Position numbers and translations under genes: made by a program. A stretch of DNA of 64,000 nucleotides from Opisthocomus hoazin (lineage: Eukaryota; Chordata; Aves; Opisthocomiformes; Opisthocomidae). The DNA lies in assembly GCF_030867145.1 (NCBI RefSeq), contig NC_134422.1, positions 7,257,531-7,321,530 on the forward strand, in the 5' to 3' direction. This document shows positions 1 through 12,759 of this stretch, in pieces; position 1 is the stretch's first letter, and each line of letters starts with the position of its first letter. The notes under the pieces were generated by a model. It did not search any database. It saw only the letters and a program-made list of their open reading frames with translations, and was not told the DNA's origin.

Positions 1-1873
1 CAGCTTTTTCACCTGACACCTGCTGGAAGAGCCACTCTGGGCCAGCACCACTCCACTCACACAGCAGCAGAGGAGCAGAAACCAGCTCCGTATTTTTGCA
101 GCCAAGGTGTGCTCTCAGCTGGAGAGCAAATGGACTCCTCAGGAAAGCAGGACATACTCTCCACGGAAGAGATTTCACACCAGCATCTAGGTCCATTCCT
201 GAAATCGGTTGTTTGATGAAGTAATTCGGGAGTGGGGCCCCACACCCACGGCCGGACAACGCTGGCATTTCGGTTCTCTCCTGGCTGTGCTGCAATAAAT
301 GGAGTTGTCAGGTCAAAGCACACTGCTTCATTTTCATTCAAGCACCTATTTAATATTCATCATGTTATAGGAGGACATTTTTATGTCAGGAAAAACACAA
401 GTGCTCTTCTGAAATGACTCAAGGGCAATAAAGAATAAATTGTCTTTAAACCTGTACAAGGGATGCTGAAGTCACAAACAAGACATAAAATAATATGGAG
501 GTGGAAAGTGCTTTTTCCTTATTAGGTTTATCAAAGTAAAACTAGGCTGGCAAGCTTGTTCTATCAAGCAAATGGATGTGGTAAAAAAAGGAAATGAGAA
601 TTCTGATCCATATTCATTGTTTCAGTGTTAGCAAGGGAGAAATAAGCTCCACTTCAATTTTTTTTACTTTGGAAAGCTGATCTGGAGTTTTACAGAAAAA
701 AGTAAGTGAAGCTGATAAGGAAGCAAAAGAAAATCAAAGATAATTAACAGAAACAAAGCAAGCAGCAGAAGAGGCCGGACGAAGTGTCTAGCATTAAACA
801 AAATGCAAAACGCAGAACATGCTCGACTGCACCAAGCAGCAGCTCCAGGCACCGGCAGCGTTTTAACAGGGAGATCTCTCTGCCAAAGCTCCCAGCGCTG
901 GCCCAGCCGGCACTGCTGCTGGCCCTGTGGCCCGCGGCCGGCAGCCACCGGCCCCACCGGCCCCTGCATCGGCAACGGGGCTCATCTCCGCACACGTGGC
1001 ACATTTTTCTGTTTAAATTGGGTTTTAACACAGCACCCGAGCAGTCGCACCCACGGACCTGCTGTACCCATGAAATAAAGCTGGCGCATTTCCCGGGTTA
1101 CAAAGCGGCTCACACCTTCAACAGCAGAAGGTTAAGGGAGGACGAGTGACTAAGCAGGGGGGTTTTCATGCTGGTGTGGATGCGTGTGTGTGTTTTGCAC
1201 TTCTGTAGCCTTGCTAAACGAACACATTTTCCTCTGTAGGACCAACAAGTTTCAAATAAATCCCGCATGCTGCAGCTGAGACCTGGGAGGGAACGGGTCC
1301 CACAGCCAGCGCCATGTCCCCTGTCCATGGGCTGCAAAGCTCTCCATTTCATTTCAAATCTCACAGCACTGAGCTTCTTTTTTCAACCCCCCAACACCTA
1401 CTTCCAGGGTTCATGAGATTAGGTGAGACAGGCGGCTTTCTGTATTTTTAGAGTTGTACCTTCCTAGCTGTCACGGTGATGGAAATGCGACGATGAAGAG
1501 CACAAGCACTAGCATTATATGGAAAAATAAAGTTTTCCTCATTTGGCAGAGTCATCCGTAATGATTTGCGAGCAGGGTTGCCAGTTCAGCCAGTTGTATG
1601 ATTTCTGCAAAAGGGAAATCACCACTGTGCGCGGTGGGGACTGCAGAGGGGATCCAGCAGACTCAGCTCTGACGGCAGCTCTTCATTCCCAAATCGTGTT
1701 CTGCCAGCACATCAAAAATACTGCACAACTTTGCAAAACTGAAGAGGGGGTTTTGTTGCTGTTTTGGGGAGTTTTTTGGTCAAAGATGATCAACGTTGCA
1801 TATACAGAAGTGACAAAGGAACGGGAGTCTGGTCCTTTGGGTGCGATGAACAGATTTGTACTCCTCTCCTTTA

Positions 1874-2156
1874 CAGAATCACAGCATGGTCGGGGTTGGA
1901 AGGGACCTCTGTGGGTCATCTAGTCCAACCCTCCTGCCGAAGCAGGGTCACCTACAGCAGGCTGCACAGGACTGCGTCCAGGCGGGTATTGAATATCTCC
2001 AGAGAAGGAGACTCCACAACCTCCCTGGGCAGCCTGTGCCAGTGCTCCGTCACCCTCAGAGGGAAGAAGTTCTTCCTCATGTTCAGATGGAATTTCCTCT
2101 GCTTCAGTTTGTGCCCATTGCCCCTTGTCCTGTCACTGGGCACCACTGAAAAGAGA
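1874..2156 (-). mobile_element. CR1 LINE 3' fragment
   Basis: Read on the minus strand, this gives the CR1 ORF2 C-terminus ([39 protein letters not shown]) followed by the short 3' tail, ending at the CTGTGATTCT octamer. It is 5'-truncated to about 283 bases, as is usual for CR1, and belongs to the same 3'-tail lineage as the long CR1 at 49843. It lies in the flank downstream of THSD7B. Confidence 0.9.
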
Positions 2157-3893
2157 CTGCCTTCAGTCCCACAGGCTCATCAGCACAGGTGTTTGTGGGC
2201 AAAGCTTGACAAGATTGGGAAATTATGCTGGCCTCTACTTCTGGAGAAAACACAGAATTACTGGAGAGCGGTTTTTGTAAATATACTGTCTTTCCTCAAA
2301 AGACGACAGTGGTTTTAATGACAAATTGAGTGAAATCTCACTTGGCATGAAGCAAATAAAATAATAAATATTTCAAGTTACCACTTTACAGTAATAGAGA
2401 CTGCATTTAAAAATAATTGCTGTGGATCTGCCGTATCATACAAAGGAATAGAGTGACAACGCAACCATGATGTGACACGTCTGCATTACAGCTTTTCATC
2501 TGAATTCAGACTTTAACAGGCTCCATCAGCTGATTGCATTTAGTATCCGAAGCGATATTTTCCGCCAGTCTCTACTGGAGAGGAAGCAGCAATCTCGTGA
2601 TGCTTCCCAGGAATGAGAAACCTGCCTGAATGTCATTGCTGGAAATGCAGAGTGCAGCTGTCAAACACGGCGTAGAGCTTATACTGATGTATGTCTCTGG
2701 TGCTCCTCTACCGAGCCCATCAAGCAGATGCCATTGCAACAGAAACCAGAGCTAGGACTGGGACAATTTCTCTGCTCCAGGCCTGTCAGACACTGGAAGA
2801 TGAAGTGTTTTGCCCAGTTAAAAAAGTGGTGTGGGGCTGCTAGAGAAAACAACAGATTGCTGTGAGTTGCTCTGGTATGACCTGTCTCCACTATGACTTT
2901 TCCTGGCAGTCCCTCAGCATGTCTGTCTCTCGGAGCGATGGCTCAGACACACTGTCTGGGTTTCAGTGAAGGTGTTTCTTACACCTTCCAAACAAACAGT
3001 TCACCTATAGCAGCTGAAACACAAGCAGTCTACAGCTGGGCTACAACCTCCATGAGTTCTACCTAGTGTACATAGGAAAAAAACCAAACCCTCTGTCATA
3101 GATGGATCTCTTCTCCAAAGTCCTTCTTTGGATTGCTTATCTGAGGACAAGGCTTTTGTTCCATCAGAGGAAAGACTTAAAACATCCACTACAAATGCAA
3201 AAAACACTGATGTCGACCACCACTGTGGACTTTCTGCATTTTTTCTCAAAGCGTGGATTAGGTATAAAGCTCAGTTGCATCCTGTCATTGAAACAATCTA
3301 GGATTTCAATCCTCAGGTAGACTTCAGCTACGCCACCTAAATAAGTTTGGATACACTTGGTCTACCCAATGCACACAAGCCAAGAAGCTTAACCCTTCTG
3401 CTGCTGCAGAGAGAGCAGCTGCAGACCACATTTCTCACGGTACACTTGGATCATTCACTGGTCTGACCAATCAGTTGATGGGATGTTCTTCTATAATTCT
3501 GTCACTGAATTAAATTGACTAGGAATGCAGAAGGCAAAACTAAATTGTGTAACTGAATCACTTAAATTGCCACACAAGGTGTTTCAGGATCAATGAAGTC
3601 ATATTCGCAAAGGGCACTGAAGGTGGAAAACTCCCAGGAAGCAACAGATAAAAACCTAAAAAAGATCTGATCATCTCTAAGTGAAGTCAATAGGCATCAC
3701 TTACAGACTCTGGATCAGATTCATCTCTCCAAATACGGTTTTGCCTGATGCTACAACAGTGTCAGAGGGGAGACACTACCTGCATGCTAATTCCTGCTAA
3801 ACCGAGTCTCAGAAGGCAGCTACCAAAGGCTAGTTGCAATGGAGAGGAAATGTTGCATCATTCCTTGGCCTAATTTACGTCATTCCTTGGCCC

Positions 3894-4182
3894 CTTTACA
3901 AGGCCATGTAGGGATAGGACAAGGGGTAATGGCTTTGAATTAAAAGAGGGTGGATTTAGATGAGATATAAGGAAGAAATTCTTCACTCTGAGGGTGGCGA
4001 GGCCCTGGCCCAGGTTGCCCAGAGAGGCTGTGGCTGCCCTCTCCCTGGCAGGGTTCAAGGCCAGGTTGGATGGGGCTTGGAGCAACCTGGTCTGGTGGAA
4101 GGTGTCTCTGCCCACGACAGGGGGGTTGGAAATGGGTGACCTTTAAGGTCCCTTCCAACTGAAACCATTCTGTGATTCTATG
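3894..4182 (+). mobile_element. CR1 LINE 3' fragment (GACCTTTAAGG tail lineage)
   Basis: This is a 5'-truncated CR1 whose tail reads GGTGACCTTTAAGGTCCC and ends CATTCTGTGATTCTATG. Its tail and the internal GGGATAGGACAAG stretch match the copy at 30775-31241, so the two are of the same subfamily and differ from the 1874, 12254, 45524 and 49843 copies. The reading frame is degraded. Confidence 0.9.
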
Positions 4183-6510
4183 CCTCTAATCCGGTTGCTG
4201 TGCAGTGCTGTGACTACTGAGCAATGGCAGCAGCCTGGAAACACTATTTCTGGGCTGCATCCAGCTGCTCAGACACTTCTGCAGAAAAGCTACTGGAAGC
4301 CTGCTCACATGGGGTAGGAGTCAGATTACACCCCCCCAAAAAAAAAAAAAAAATTCAAACTGCCATCTTCCTCATCTGCAAAATTAATGCTTGGTGCTCC
4401 ACTTCATCCGCGTACCGTTGAAAGATTCTTCACTGTTATTATGTCTGAAGAGTTTTTTTCCAAATGTCATATTGGCATGTAACAACCACAATATTCGTAA
4501 CATGCAGGTGAACTTTCATAAAGCAGAGGAGAAAATTAACATTCTTCCTTATCAGAGGAAATTGAATATTATTTTTCATTCCATCAAAACATCTCTTCAC
4601 AGACAGGATAAATCCCATAAATTGCTTTAACCCATGTATCCGCCTGAGTCCGTTCTATACGCTATTGTAACAAAGCATGTAATCAACGAAAATGAGCATA
4701 ATTGCCAACGAGCGCAAATACAGGTTTCTGGATTCAATTTGCAGACATTTCATAAGTGACCATTTTACCATATGTTTACATTTAAAAATAAGAATAAACT
4801 GTATTAGAATGGAAGGTAAAAGGGTATGCACTAAAAATTTATGCAGAAAGCATCCCATAGCCATGATTACCATTATAACTGTCCATTCAAATCTAGTCTT
4901 TTCTCCCCACATGTAAATGTAACCAAATCACAAAGCTTGGCCAAATACTAACCCGTTTCAAGGGACGGTGGGGTCCCGTGCTACCAGGCATCATAGCCAG
5001 ACTCTCCTTTCATTCCTCTCTACCAGGTAGGAACAAGAAACGACTGCACATGATTCCATTTATTGAACTGTTGTTCACGTGAATTCCTCATTTTTCTGCA
5101 TCCATGTTTCTAGTCCTAGCTATCCCGAGGGGTCAGACAGACTTCTCTAAGGCAACCTCACAGCTTTACAACTTTCTCGAGTGGTTACACCCCCCCAAAC
5201 ACGTCTCGTCCCCCTCCGTGCAGCTACGCCGGGCAGGGGGGACTGCCGCCACCCGGGGAGATGCCCATCCCCGCAGACACAGACCGGGAGGAACTACCCA
5301 CGACCTCCTTTCCCTTCCACGGCTGCCAGAAGCAGGAGGCATGACCCGGCGTAAGCGTTATGAGTCAGATCGTGTCACATCGCAGCAGCCTAACGGCACG
5401 GCCGGTGGCACTCGTCATGTCAGCAGTCAACTGACAGCAACAGAGTCCCCTGTCAGGTCGTGGCACTGGAATCGAGTAACACAGGCATATTGCTGGCACG
5501 TAAAGTATGCGCATGGATACGCCTTCATAAAGATAATATAAATCAAGCTCCTGTCCAGGACAGGTGCATGTCACAGCCGTAAGATGTGGAAGTTAATTCA
5601 GTTAAATTGCATTTTAAACCAGACTGAACTGTAATCTGTCCCGAGGCACGTTAATATACCAGGTATCCTGATTCACCTTTCAAAAGATCCTGAGTTAGAT
5701 CATTTTTTTTCCGCATTACTACCTCCCACTTGAAAACAAGCCCCAAAATTATATTTAAACTACATTTCTCCTTCCGTGCAAACCGTTACATATTTAGAAA
5801 AATATCAGTCTTTCAAGAAGCCAGCTATGCTATGTTAGCAGCTACTGACCTGATCTCTAATGGTAACTTTCTACTTACCAGGACTAATCCAAACTGGACG
5901 TGCTCAACTGATCTTTCTTCCCCAAGACAATACTTTCTCCATTTCCTGATGAAACTGGCCACGAATGTAAGTGCACTTAGGCAAAGAAAACTACACAGTT
6001 AGGTTCTTTGACACATTTGAATACAAGCACAAGCTAATATACAAGTCTTTAGCTACGTTGCCTTGCAGGAATTTTTACACTACCCTGCTTCCAGAGCAAA
6101 GAAAATCACAGCCGTTGTTCTTGACTGTAGCACCCAAGTTCAAGTGTTCAGTGATGCTTCTGGTGGGGTTGCAGGTCAGTGGGGATCCAGCCCTACCAAC
6201 ATGAAAGCTCCCCAAGACTTCCGGATACTTCTCCAGGAAAACTGTCGTTTGATGCTACATACCTCATACAAAAGCTCAGATGTTTGCAGGGTCTAGGCAC
6301 AACAACATGCATAAATGTGGTACCTGTGCATGTAAACATCCCGTTTCTGAGCCTCGCCAAAATGACTGCAGGAATCAATACTTCTTGGTAGTTTGTTTTC
6401 TGTGGTGTCTTACTTCAGTTGCTGCTATTTTGTTTTACTGCTTTGTGTTACAGAGTCTTTGAATGGAGGAGAGAAAATGCCACAGAAGAGAGAGCTCAGA
6501 AATAAAAAGA

Positions 6511-6530
6511 AAAAAAAAAAAAAAAAAAAA
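6511..6530 (+). repeat. A-tract (about 20 A)
   Basis: A homopolymeric run follows an AAATAAAAAG stretch in the flank downstream of THSD7B. It is simple sequence; no gene-like sequence precedes it. Confidence 0.8.
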
Positions 6531-8316
6531 GAGTTGCACATTTTACAGCTGCAATACCAAAGTATGAAACACCTGGCAGCAGACATTGAAATCAATAGTG
6601 TTGAAACAAAAGATGACAAAACGCAGACTCCTTCATTATCTGGTTATTAACTACCACGACAGATTTCAGAGCATTTGGCAAACACTTCACCCGCAGATGC
6701 GTTTACTCACAATCACATGCACATCTTCATGGGATGCCCTAGCTGGGGGTGCAGGACTGACCTCCTGAATGGGACTGAGATCTCCCTCCTGTCTTCAGCA
6801 GGGGTCAGCACCAGCTACTTCAGCATAAAGTTTAGAAACCCCAAATAGGCAAGAATTTGGAGAAATCCCTCTTCCACGTCATGACTCACTCTGGGCTCTG
6901 AAAGGTGGGAACCACAGGAGGCTGGGCATTGCTCCCAGCAGGACACCCAGGGCTCTTACAAACAGCAACCATCTTGGTATCCATCTAAACAACCGATGCC
7001 TTATTTTGCATGACGCTGCATTCTCAGCCTCGTGGACGCTGCAGGGCCACCAGCTCCTCGGTTCCATTTCACAGCTTAATTCAGTCTTGAATTATCAAAC
7101 AGATGTAATTTCATCGTGACGTTTGAATCACCGCGCTGTCCAAGCTGGACGATGAGCGGACACGGGATTCATGTCCACGCCGGCAGACGCAGCCCACGGC
7201 CGGCAGTGGCTGTCTCACGACACCCTCGTGAGCTTTCCCCTCTGTTCATTTTATTTTATTTTACAAAGTCAAACAGATGCACTCTCATCTCCTGCATCGG
7301 ACATCACGGTTTGGACTGTAATTCACCCCGATGTTGAGGGCAATGACCATGTTACAGCTGTCATTTTTTGTTATTCTTACACCAACTTTCCCACTCCAAT
7401 GCCTTTTGGAACAGCACGCTTAAGTGAGTTTATTTCTTCATTATTCAGAGATAACCATTCTCCTCACATTGTAACCCACAGACAAAATATATTAAGATGC
7501 GGCAGTATTCTTCCTAATAGCACTAGATCATTATTCTCCTTGTAGCTTTTATTCTATACATGTTGCTCAAAGGTTCAGGGCAGGGTTAAAAAAATATTTA
7601 GGCCCCCAGTGTTACTGGGGAACATCACAGATCCTGCTTTTTGTACCATGAACAGTTACAGCCCTAAGGTAGAAAGCAGGGCCAGCAGACCATCTTCAGG
7701 GCCAGAAAGAAGTGAGACAATTTCCCCTCGCAATTCCACCTGCCTTCCTTTTTAATGCCAGGAGAGGAAAGCGCATTCCTGGCCTTGCTTTGGTGACACA
7801 ACATCATCTCAATCCGACGCTGTGGGAGAAGCGCTGGATGGGTGGGATCCTGCCCTGGGGAGGAAACCTATCTGCAAATCCATCATTTTTCCAATGACAC
7901 TGCAACATTCAAATCACTTTCCATAGCTGTGAACAGCAACACAACCAGACGAGCGCTGCCTTCTGCCCTAGCTATACCTTTCTCCTGCGATGATCCGCTC
8001 TGAAGTAACTGCGGATTGAGAAGGACCGCACAGGTGCGAGGCTGGTAACTATTCTTTTCTTCTCTCCTTTCTAATTATTGGAATAAGCAGCAGCATTGAG
8101 CTAAAAATAAGACCAAGCATCCTCCAGATCTGCAATTATTCTCTCAACTTGTACTTGTCTAGAATATCTCTTTCACTAATCACTGCTGCACAAAATATGC
8201 CAGAATTGTTTGAAATCCAAGTCCAATCTCAGACACAGTAGAAGACTAATAAGGAATGTTGTTTACACACATTTAATTCAACACACCAGAAGCAATTTTC
8301 TCACTCTCTTTAGCAT

Positions 8317-8322
8317 TTTATT
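8317..8322 (-). terminator. candidate polyadenylation hexamer AATAAA
   Basis: This is the first canonical AATAAA on the minus strand below the THSD7B stop, about 1.04 kb downstream. A variant ATTAAA occurs much nearer (9202-9207), others lie near 8637-8647 and 8272-8277, and another AATAAA is at 7429-7434. Which is used is unknown. Confidence 0.3.
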
Positions 8323-9359
8323 TGCTTATAAATACAAGTCAATACCACAAGATGGCACTTTCTTACTTGCGACACACAGTATTATAAACACTAATCCTCT
8401 TCAAATGTTCCCAGATGTTTACGACATCTAATTTCTCAGTGGTTTTGAAACATTTAAAAAAGCAAGACCTTCTACAAACTGCATTTGTGTTTGATGTATA
8501 TTAAATGAGGTCAGGTAATTAAATTCAAAAAAAGAATTTATAAATATTTCAGATAAGAAAATTTAAATACAAAAGCAGAGTTTGTATTAATTAAACTGAA
8601 TAACGATTTAAACTGGCCATAATGTATCTACATGGTTTAATTTAATTTAAAATACTTTTTAAACAATCAAATCCTCTAGCCATTCATCAAAACACCTATC
8701 TACCCAACTCTTTTAAAAATATTCTTAAGTTAAGAAGCCACCTATGCTTTTTCATAACAATCCTTATTCTGTCCTGTAGGTGGAAATAAAGCAAAATCAT
8801 ATCCCAGACTAGAAAACAGGATAAGAAGGAAGAAACTTTAAAAAACCTGATAACTTCAGACACTTCAACTCATTCTTCCTTGCGTTTCTCAAAATACATC
8901 ATCCGGTTTTAAAGTCTTTGAACGAAATGTAAACACTAGAAAACTCATTGTTGAAATATGTGAAGAATAAAGAACCCTGCACTAATATAGTGCATAATGA
9001 TGCTGTGTCAAACTTGTCATTTACAGTAAATGTCACATTTTCCTCAGGATTGTCATGCCTTTTTTTTTTTTCTTCACTAATTCCTTTTGATGTCTGTAGA
9101 TTCTCTCGGGTTTTTGTATTCCCATTGCTGAACAGGAAGAGATGTATTTTCTGGTCTCTTCAGAAAAGTTGCACAAGATCTAAGTCTTTGACTCCATTTT
9201 TTTTAATAAAGAGGTGGCAAAAGTTTAAGCTTGCAATACTTCTGTTCTGCCCAGTATATTACACATCAGGAGATTCCTCAAAAAACTGAGAAGTCTGAGA
9301 GTCCCAAAAAAGAAAGCAGTTAAGGCAGTCGATGTCTAAATTTGGATTTCTTTTTTATG

Positions 9360-9441
9360 TTACATATCAATGTCTCCGTCATAGGCTAAGGTTAGAGGCT
9401 TCTGCTGTGGAGGAGTGCTTTGATGCTGCTTTGTTTTTTTG
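9360..9441 (-). CDS. THSD7B: THSD7B window exon 13 of 13 (cytoplasmic tail and stop)
   Basis: This 82-base terminal coding segment follows TTCTTGCAG. Its first base completes the Cys codon from exon 12, then 26 codons and a TAA stop at 9360-9362. It encodes K-K-T-K-Q-H-Q-S-T-P-P-Q-Q-K-P-L-T-L-A-Y-D-G-D-I-D-M. The K-P-L-T-L-A-Y-D-G-D ending is shared by the THSD7 family, while H-Q-S-T-P-P-Q-Q is 7B-like. The conserved acidic C-terminus after a short basic stretch suggests an intracellular binding motif, but no partner can be named from sequence. Confidence 0.95.
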
Positions 9442-11274
9442 CTGCAAGAAAAATATTTCAGGAGGCAAAATTATAAACTGTAATAAGCTCAGAAACATCA
9501 TCAAAACCCCAACTTCCACAAAAAATCAGCTTCCCACAACGGCTATTTCATTTTGCAACTAGGTGACGCTGCAGTACAGTGACTACTTCCAAGAAGAACC
9601 ACACGGACCTGCTTGGGTGCCATTCCGTGTGTGGTACAGGGACACAGCCTGCCAACAACGGGCAGCCAACCACGCTCATCGTCCAGAGAGGAAACAGAGC
9701 GTACTTGTCTCCCATGTCTTCTCACAGCTGACAAAACAAGGAACACCTCGCAGAAAAATTGAAACCTGAACTGTTTAGGAGTGGGATATTCTCATTTTTT
9801 CTTTGGCATGGTATTGAAGCAACAAGAATTACTGTTGAGAAACACACTTCCTCACCAGCCTTCAAGTGATGAAGAACTACATAATGTTATTTAAAAAAAT
9901 CCACCGTATGCTCCACTGTGAAGCCACAGAGAAACGGTAGCTACATGGCTTGGAAAATAAGGAAGCTGCAACTCCTAACCAGCGTCGAAACGCTGTTATT
10001 TAAGCTCCTAATTGAAGAGAAGGACTGAGAGAAAGATTAAAAGAGTGAGAGAGAATAAAGTGATTTTGGATGAAAGAGGGCAATGATGCTGCCAGGCCAT
10101 GGCTGTGACTCTCTGGTTGCCCGCCCTGATCTGACACGGGTTGGGGCAGCTTGCGCCGTTAAGGTTTGTAAAGCCCAGGCCAGCTCCATGGCCCTCAGGG
10201 ACAGCTGTGGGCATTGCAGGACACACGGACGCTGGCCACTGCTCCCTTCGTATCCTCCAAGACCCATCAACGGCAGAGCCCTTCCAAACGCTCAAACCAG
10301 AGAGTGCAACACCAGCCCTGTCAAGCTCAGCCTACCACCCCTGCCCGGGGCGACTGGGGCGACCATCGCTTTGCAGGAGGGTGGACACGTCTCCCACCAG
10401 TAGAGCCCACCACCAGAGATGCACTGGTGTAGACCAGGACACCCAGCACCCTATTTCCAACAGTGGCTGGTAACAGCAGCTCCAGACACATGACATGTTT
10501 CCACCTGATGTATTCACTGCAAAAATCTATTTAGGGATTTCCTGAGCTGGAGAGTATATCCAGAAAACCACAATTAACACCAAGAGACCCCGTCTCCCGT
10601 GAATGTTATGCCATCTCTGAATCCATTTATCTTCCTGGCATGCACAGTCCCTGGCAGCGGTAAGCTCACAGGGTAATAACACACTGTGTGAAAAATAAAA
10701 TCTTTTGTTTATTTTAAACGATCATTTCATCAGATGCCTCCTACATCTTATATTGTGGGAAATAAAAATTCCCTAGCGCCCTATTCTACTCCATTCATGA
10801 TTTCATAGATCTCTATTGTATTCCCACGTCAAACATCATTTTCCAACTGAATGCCCCTATTCTATTTAGTCCTTCCTTGAGCGGAAGCCAGCTCCTCGAT
10901 CCAATCAGCCTCCTTGCCTTTTTTCAGTTTTACTTTATCTTTTTTTTTTTTTTGAAGGATACAATAAAAAGCCCTCTCTAATGCCACCAGAAGTCTGAAT
11001 AAATATAAGGGTCTACCGATCACCAAAAATAATTCTTTCCCTGCATGGCTACCACACTCCTTCATGATTACAGCAGATAGAATTTACAATTCGGAGAGTT
11101 TTAAATTACTCTGAGGTAGGGGCCAAATGCAGGCAGTTACACAATCCAAGCGCTATCTTTCCTAAAGCCTTGAGGATTAAATCTCTGCAACACAGAGCGT
11201 TGTGATATATTTTGGATTATTTAAACAAAAGCAAATTTGCTTTTAGTTAAGGACAAAATACATGCCACACTCAC
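9442..11274 (-). other. intron between THSD7B exons 12 and 13
   Basis: This 1.8-kb GT-AG intron contains no recognisable gene or LINE. A moderately GC-rich stretch lies at about 10080-10500 and a T/A tract at 10940-10953. The small ORFs in it have no recognisable domain. Confidence 0.7.
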
Positions 11275-11362
11275 CACATCAGGTAGGATGTAAAAATCAG
11301 GAAAACTATGATGAGGAACCCGCCAGCCGATACTCCATATACCCACATCTTCAGTTTCCCAT
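11275..11362 (-). CDS. THSD7B: THSD7B window exon 12 of 13 (transmembrane helix)
   Basis: This 88-base exon follows CTTCCTACAG; two bases complete Asp, then 28 codons and two bases of a Cys codon before GTGAGT. It encodes G-K-L-K-M-W-V-Y-G-V-S-A-G-G and the hydrophobic run F-L-I-I-V-F-L-I-F-T-S-Y-L-M, the protein's single membrane span. The W-V-Y-G-V string before the helix is shared by both paralogues. Skipping this exon would change the frame of the tail, so it is needed for the normal membrane form. Confidence 0.95.
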
Positions 11363-11872
11363 CTGTAGGAAGATGAGGAAAAAGGACAGAGGGAGAAAAG
11401 GGGAGAATAAAAAAAAATATTCTGAAATACACAAATTATTAAGAGATTAAGCAAAGAGAAAAGACACAAGCAAACGGGAAACACAGCAACGATTGGCTGG
11501 GGATAATCCATAAACCCCACACTTTTGACAGAAAAAGATTCCTGTAAAAATCAATCGGTTTAAAGACAAAATCTTAGCTTTGGTAAGGAGCGTAGGTTTT
11601 CCTCAATGAAAACTGAAAATGAACGCTTCGCCTCGGTTTCCCAAAGCAGCATTATTTCCTAACCTCCCCTCTGGCTGAGCTCCTGCAGTTCATTACGGGC
11701 AGCCCGGGCACGTGGTGCAGCGCAAGAATTACAACCCAGCCAGGCTCCTGCCCGTGGAAGGGAGCTGGGGCACGAGATAATTGCAGCACATTCACTCAGG
11801 AGCCCCAGTGGCCTCTCTGGCAAAGGCAATGTTGAGCTGACCCAGACAGAAACGCAGGTAACGACTGATACG

Positions 11873-12165
11873 TTTAGCCTCAAGAAAAGAGGGCTGAGAA
11901 AGGACAGGATTGTTCTCTGTAAATACTTGGGGGTCAAGTGGGGTAAACACCAGTGAGCATAAGTGAACAAGCTACTTAGAGCTGAAAAATGCTTGGGCAA
12001 CAACTGGGAATAAATTCGGCTTAGAACAAAAACAAGAATACGCTTTGTAATAGTGAGAGGGATAAAGTTGTCCAAGAGCTTTCCATCTGGGCCACAGGAG
12101 CAGGGGCCATAAGTGGCTTTAAGACAAGGAAAGACTCTTGTCAGGGCTGTTCGGGTTGCAATGCC
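11873..12165 (+). mobile_element. degraded L3/CR1-like ancient LINE remnant
   Basis: The sequence keeps the order of landmarks of the L3/CR1-L3 LINE C-terminal region: a segment resembling L-K-K-R-x-L-R-x-D near 11878, TGTAAATACTTGGG, then GGGAATAAATTCGGCTTAG and GTGAGAGGGATAAAGTTGTC. The match is by recollection of family patterns and is diverged. A 183-codon minus-strand ORF (11659-12210) runs antisense over it and is explained by this relic. It sits just 5' of a younger CR1 in the same orientation. Confidence 0.5.
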
Positions 12166-12253
12166 AGGGGACCCACTCTGCGGCCCTTGCAGGAACCCCT
12201 CCATGCACATGTGAGCTTCAGTGTGTGGAAATATTTCCCTCTGACAGAAAGTC

Positions 12254-12759
12254 TCAGGTTCTGGAGTGTCCAGTTCAAGAAAGATGAGGAGCTACCGGAG
12301 AGAGTCCAGCAGAGGGCTACGAGGATGATGAGGGGACTGGAACATCTCTCCTATGAGGAAAGGCTGAGGGAGCTCGGCTTGTTTGGCCTGAAGAACAGAA
12401 GGCTGAGAAGGGACCTTATCAATGCTTCTAAATATCTGAAGGGTGGGTGTCAGGAGGATGGGGCCAGACTCTTTTCAGTGGTGCCCAGGAACAGGACAAG
12501 GGGCAACAGGCACAAAATGAAGCAGAGGAAGTTCCAGTTGAACACAAGGAAGAACTTCTTCCCTCTGAGGGTGATGGAGCACGGGAACAGGCTGCCCACG
12601 GAGGTTGTGGAGTCTCCTTCTCTGGAGATATTCAATACCCAGCTGGACAAGGTCCTGTGCAGCCTGCTCTGGGTGACCCTGCTTCATCAGGGAGCTGGAC
12701 TAGATGACCCACAGAGGTCCCTTCTAACCTCTACCATTCTGTGATTCTGTGATTCTGTC
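12254..12759 (+). mobile_element. CR1 LINE 3' fragment with open ORF2 C-terminus
   Basis: About 506 bases of CR1: translation gives [37 protein letters not shown] and [10 protein letters not shown] without a frameshift. The normal ORF2 stop is replaced by TGG, so the frame runs on into the 3' tail. The tail ends in three ATTCTGT octamer units. The clean frame indicates a fairly recent insertion. Confidence 0.92.

Larger units (their letters stand above)
1..9359. other. THSD7B 3' UTR and downstream flank
   Basis: The 3' UTR begins just below 9360 on the minus strand, but its end cannot be set from sequence alone. AT-rich DNA (about 8450-8750) lies 0.6-0.9 kb past the stop. The rest holds two CR1 3' tails (1874-2156 and 3894-4182), A-rich tracts (4338-4354 and 6511-6530) and small GC/CpG-rich patches (about 850-1000, 5210-5470 and 7110-7215). 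In mammals HNMT is the next gene 3' of THSD7B; no HNMT exon was recognised here. Confidence 0.6.

Noticed and set aside
1764..2318. 184-codon plus-strand ORF
   Set aside because: Most of it is the antisense strand of the CR1 tail at 1874-2156.
6420..6535. AATAAA followed by about 20 A, suggesting the end of a processed retrocopy
   Set aside because: No gene-like sequence precedes it, the hexamer is part of the same A-rich tract, and CR1 machinery rarely makes poly-A retrocopies in birds.
11659..12210. 183-codon minus-strand ORF
   Set aside because: It runs antisense over a degraded LINE relic and shows no domain or splice context.
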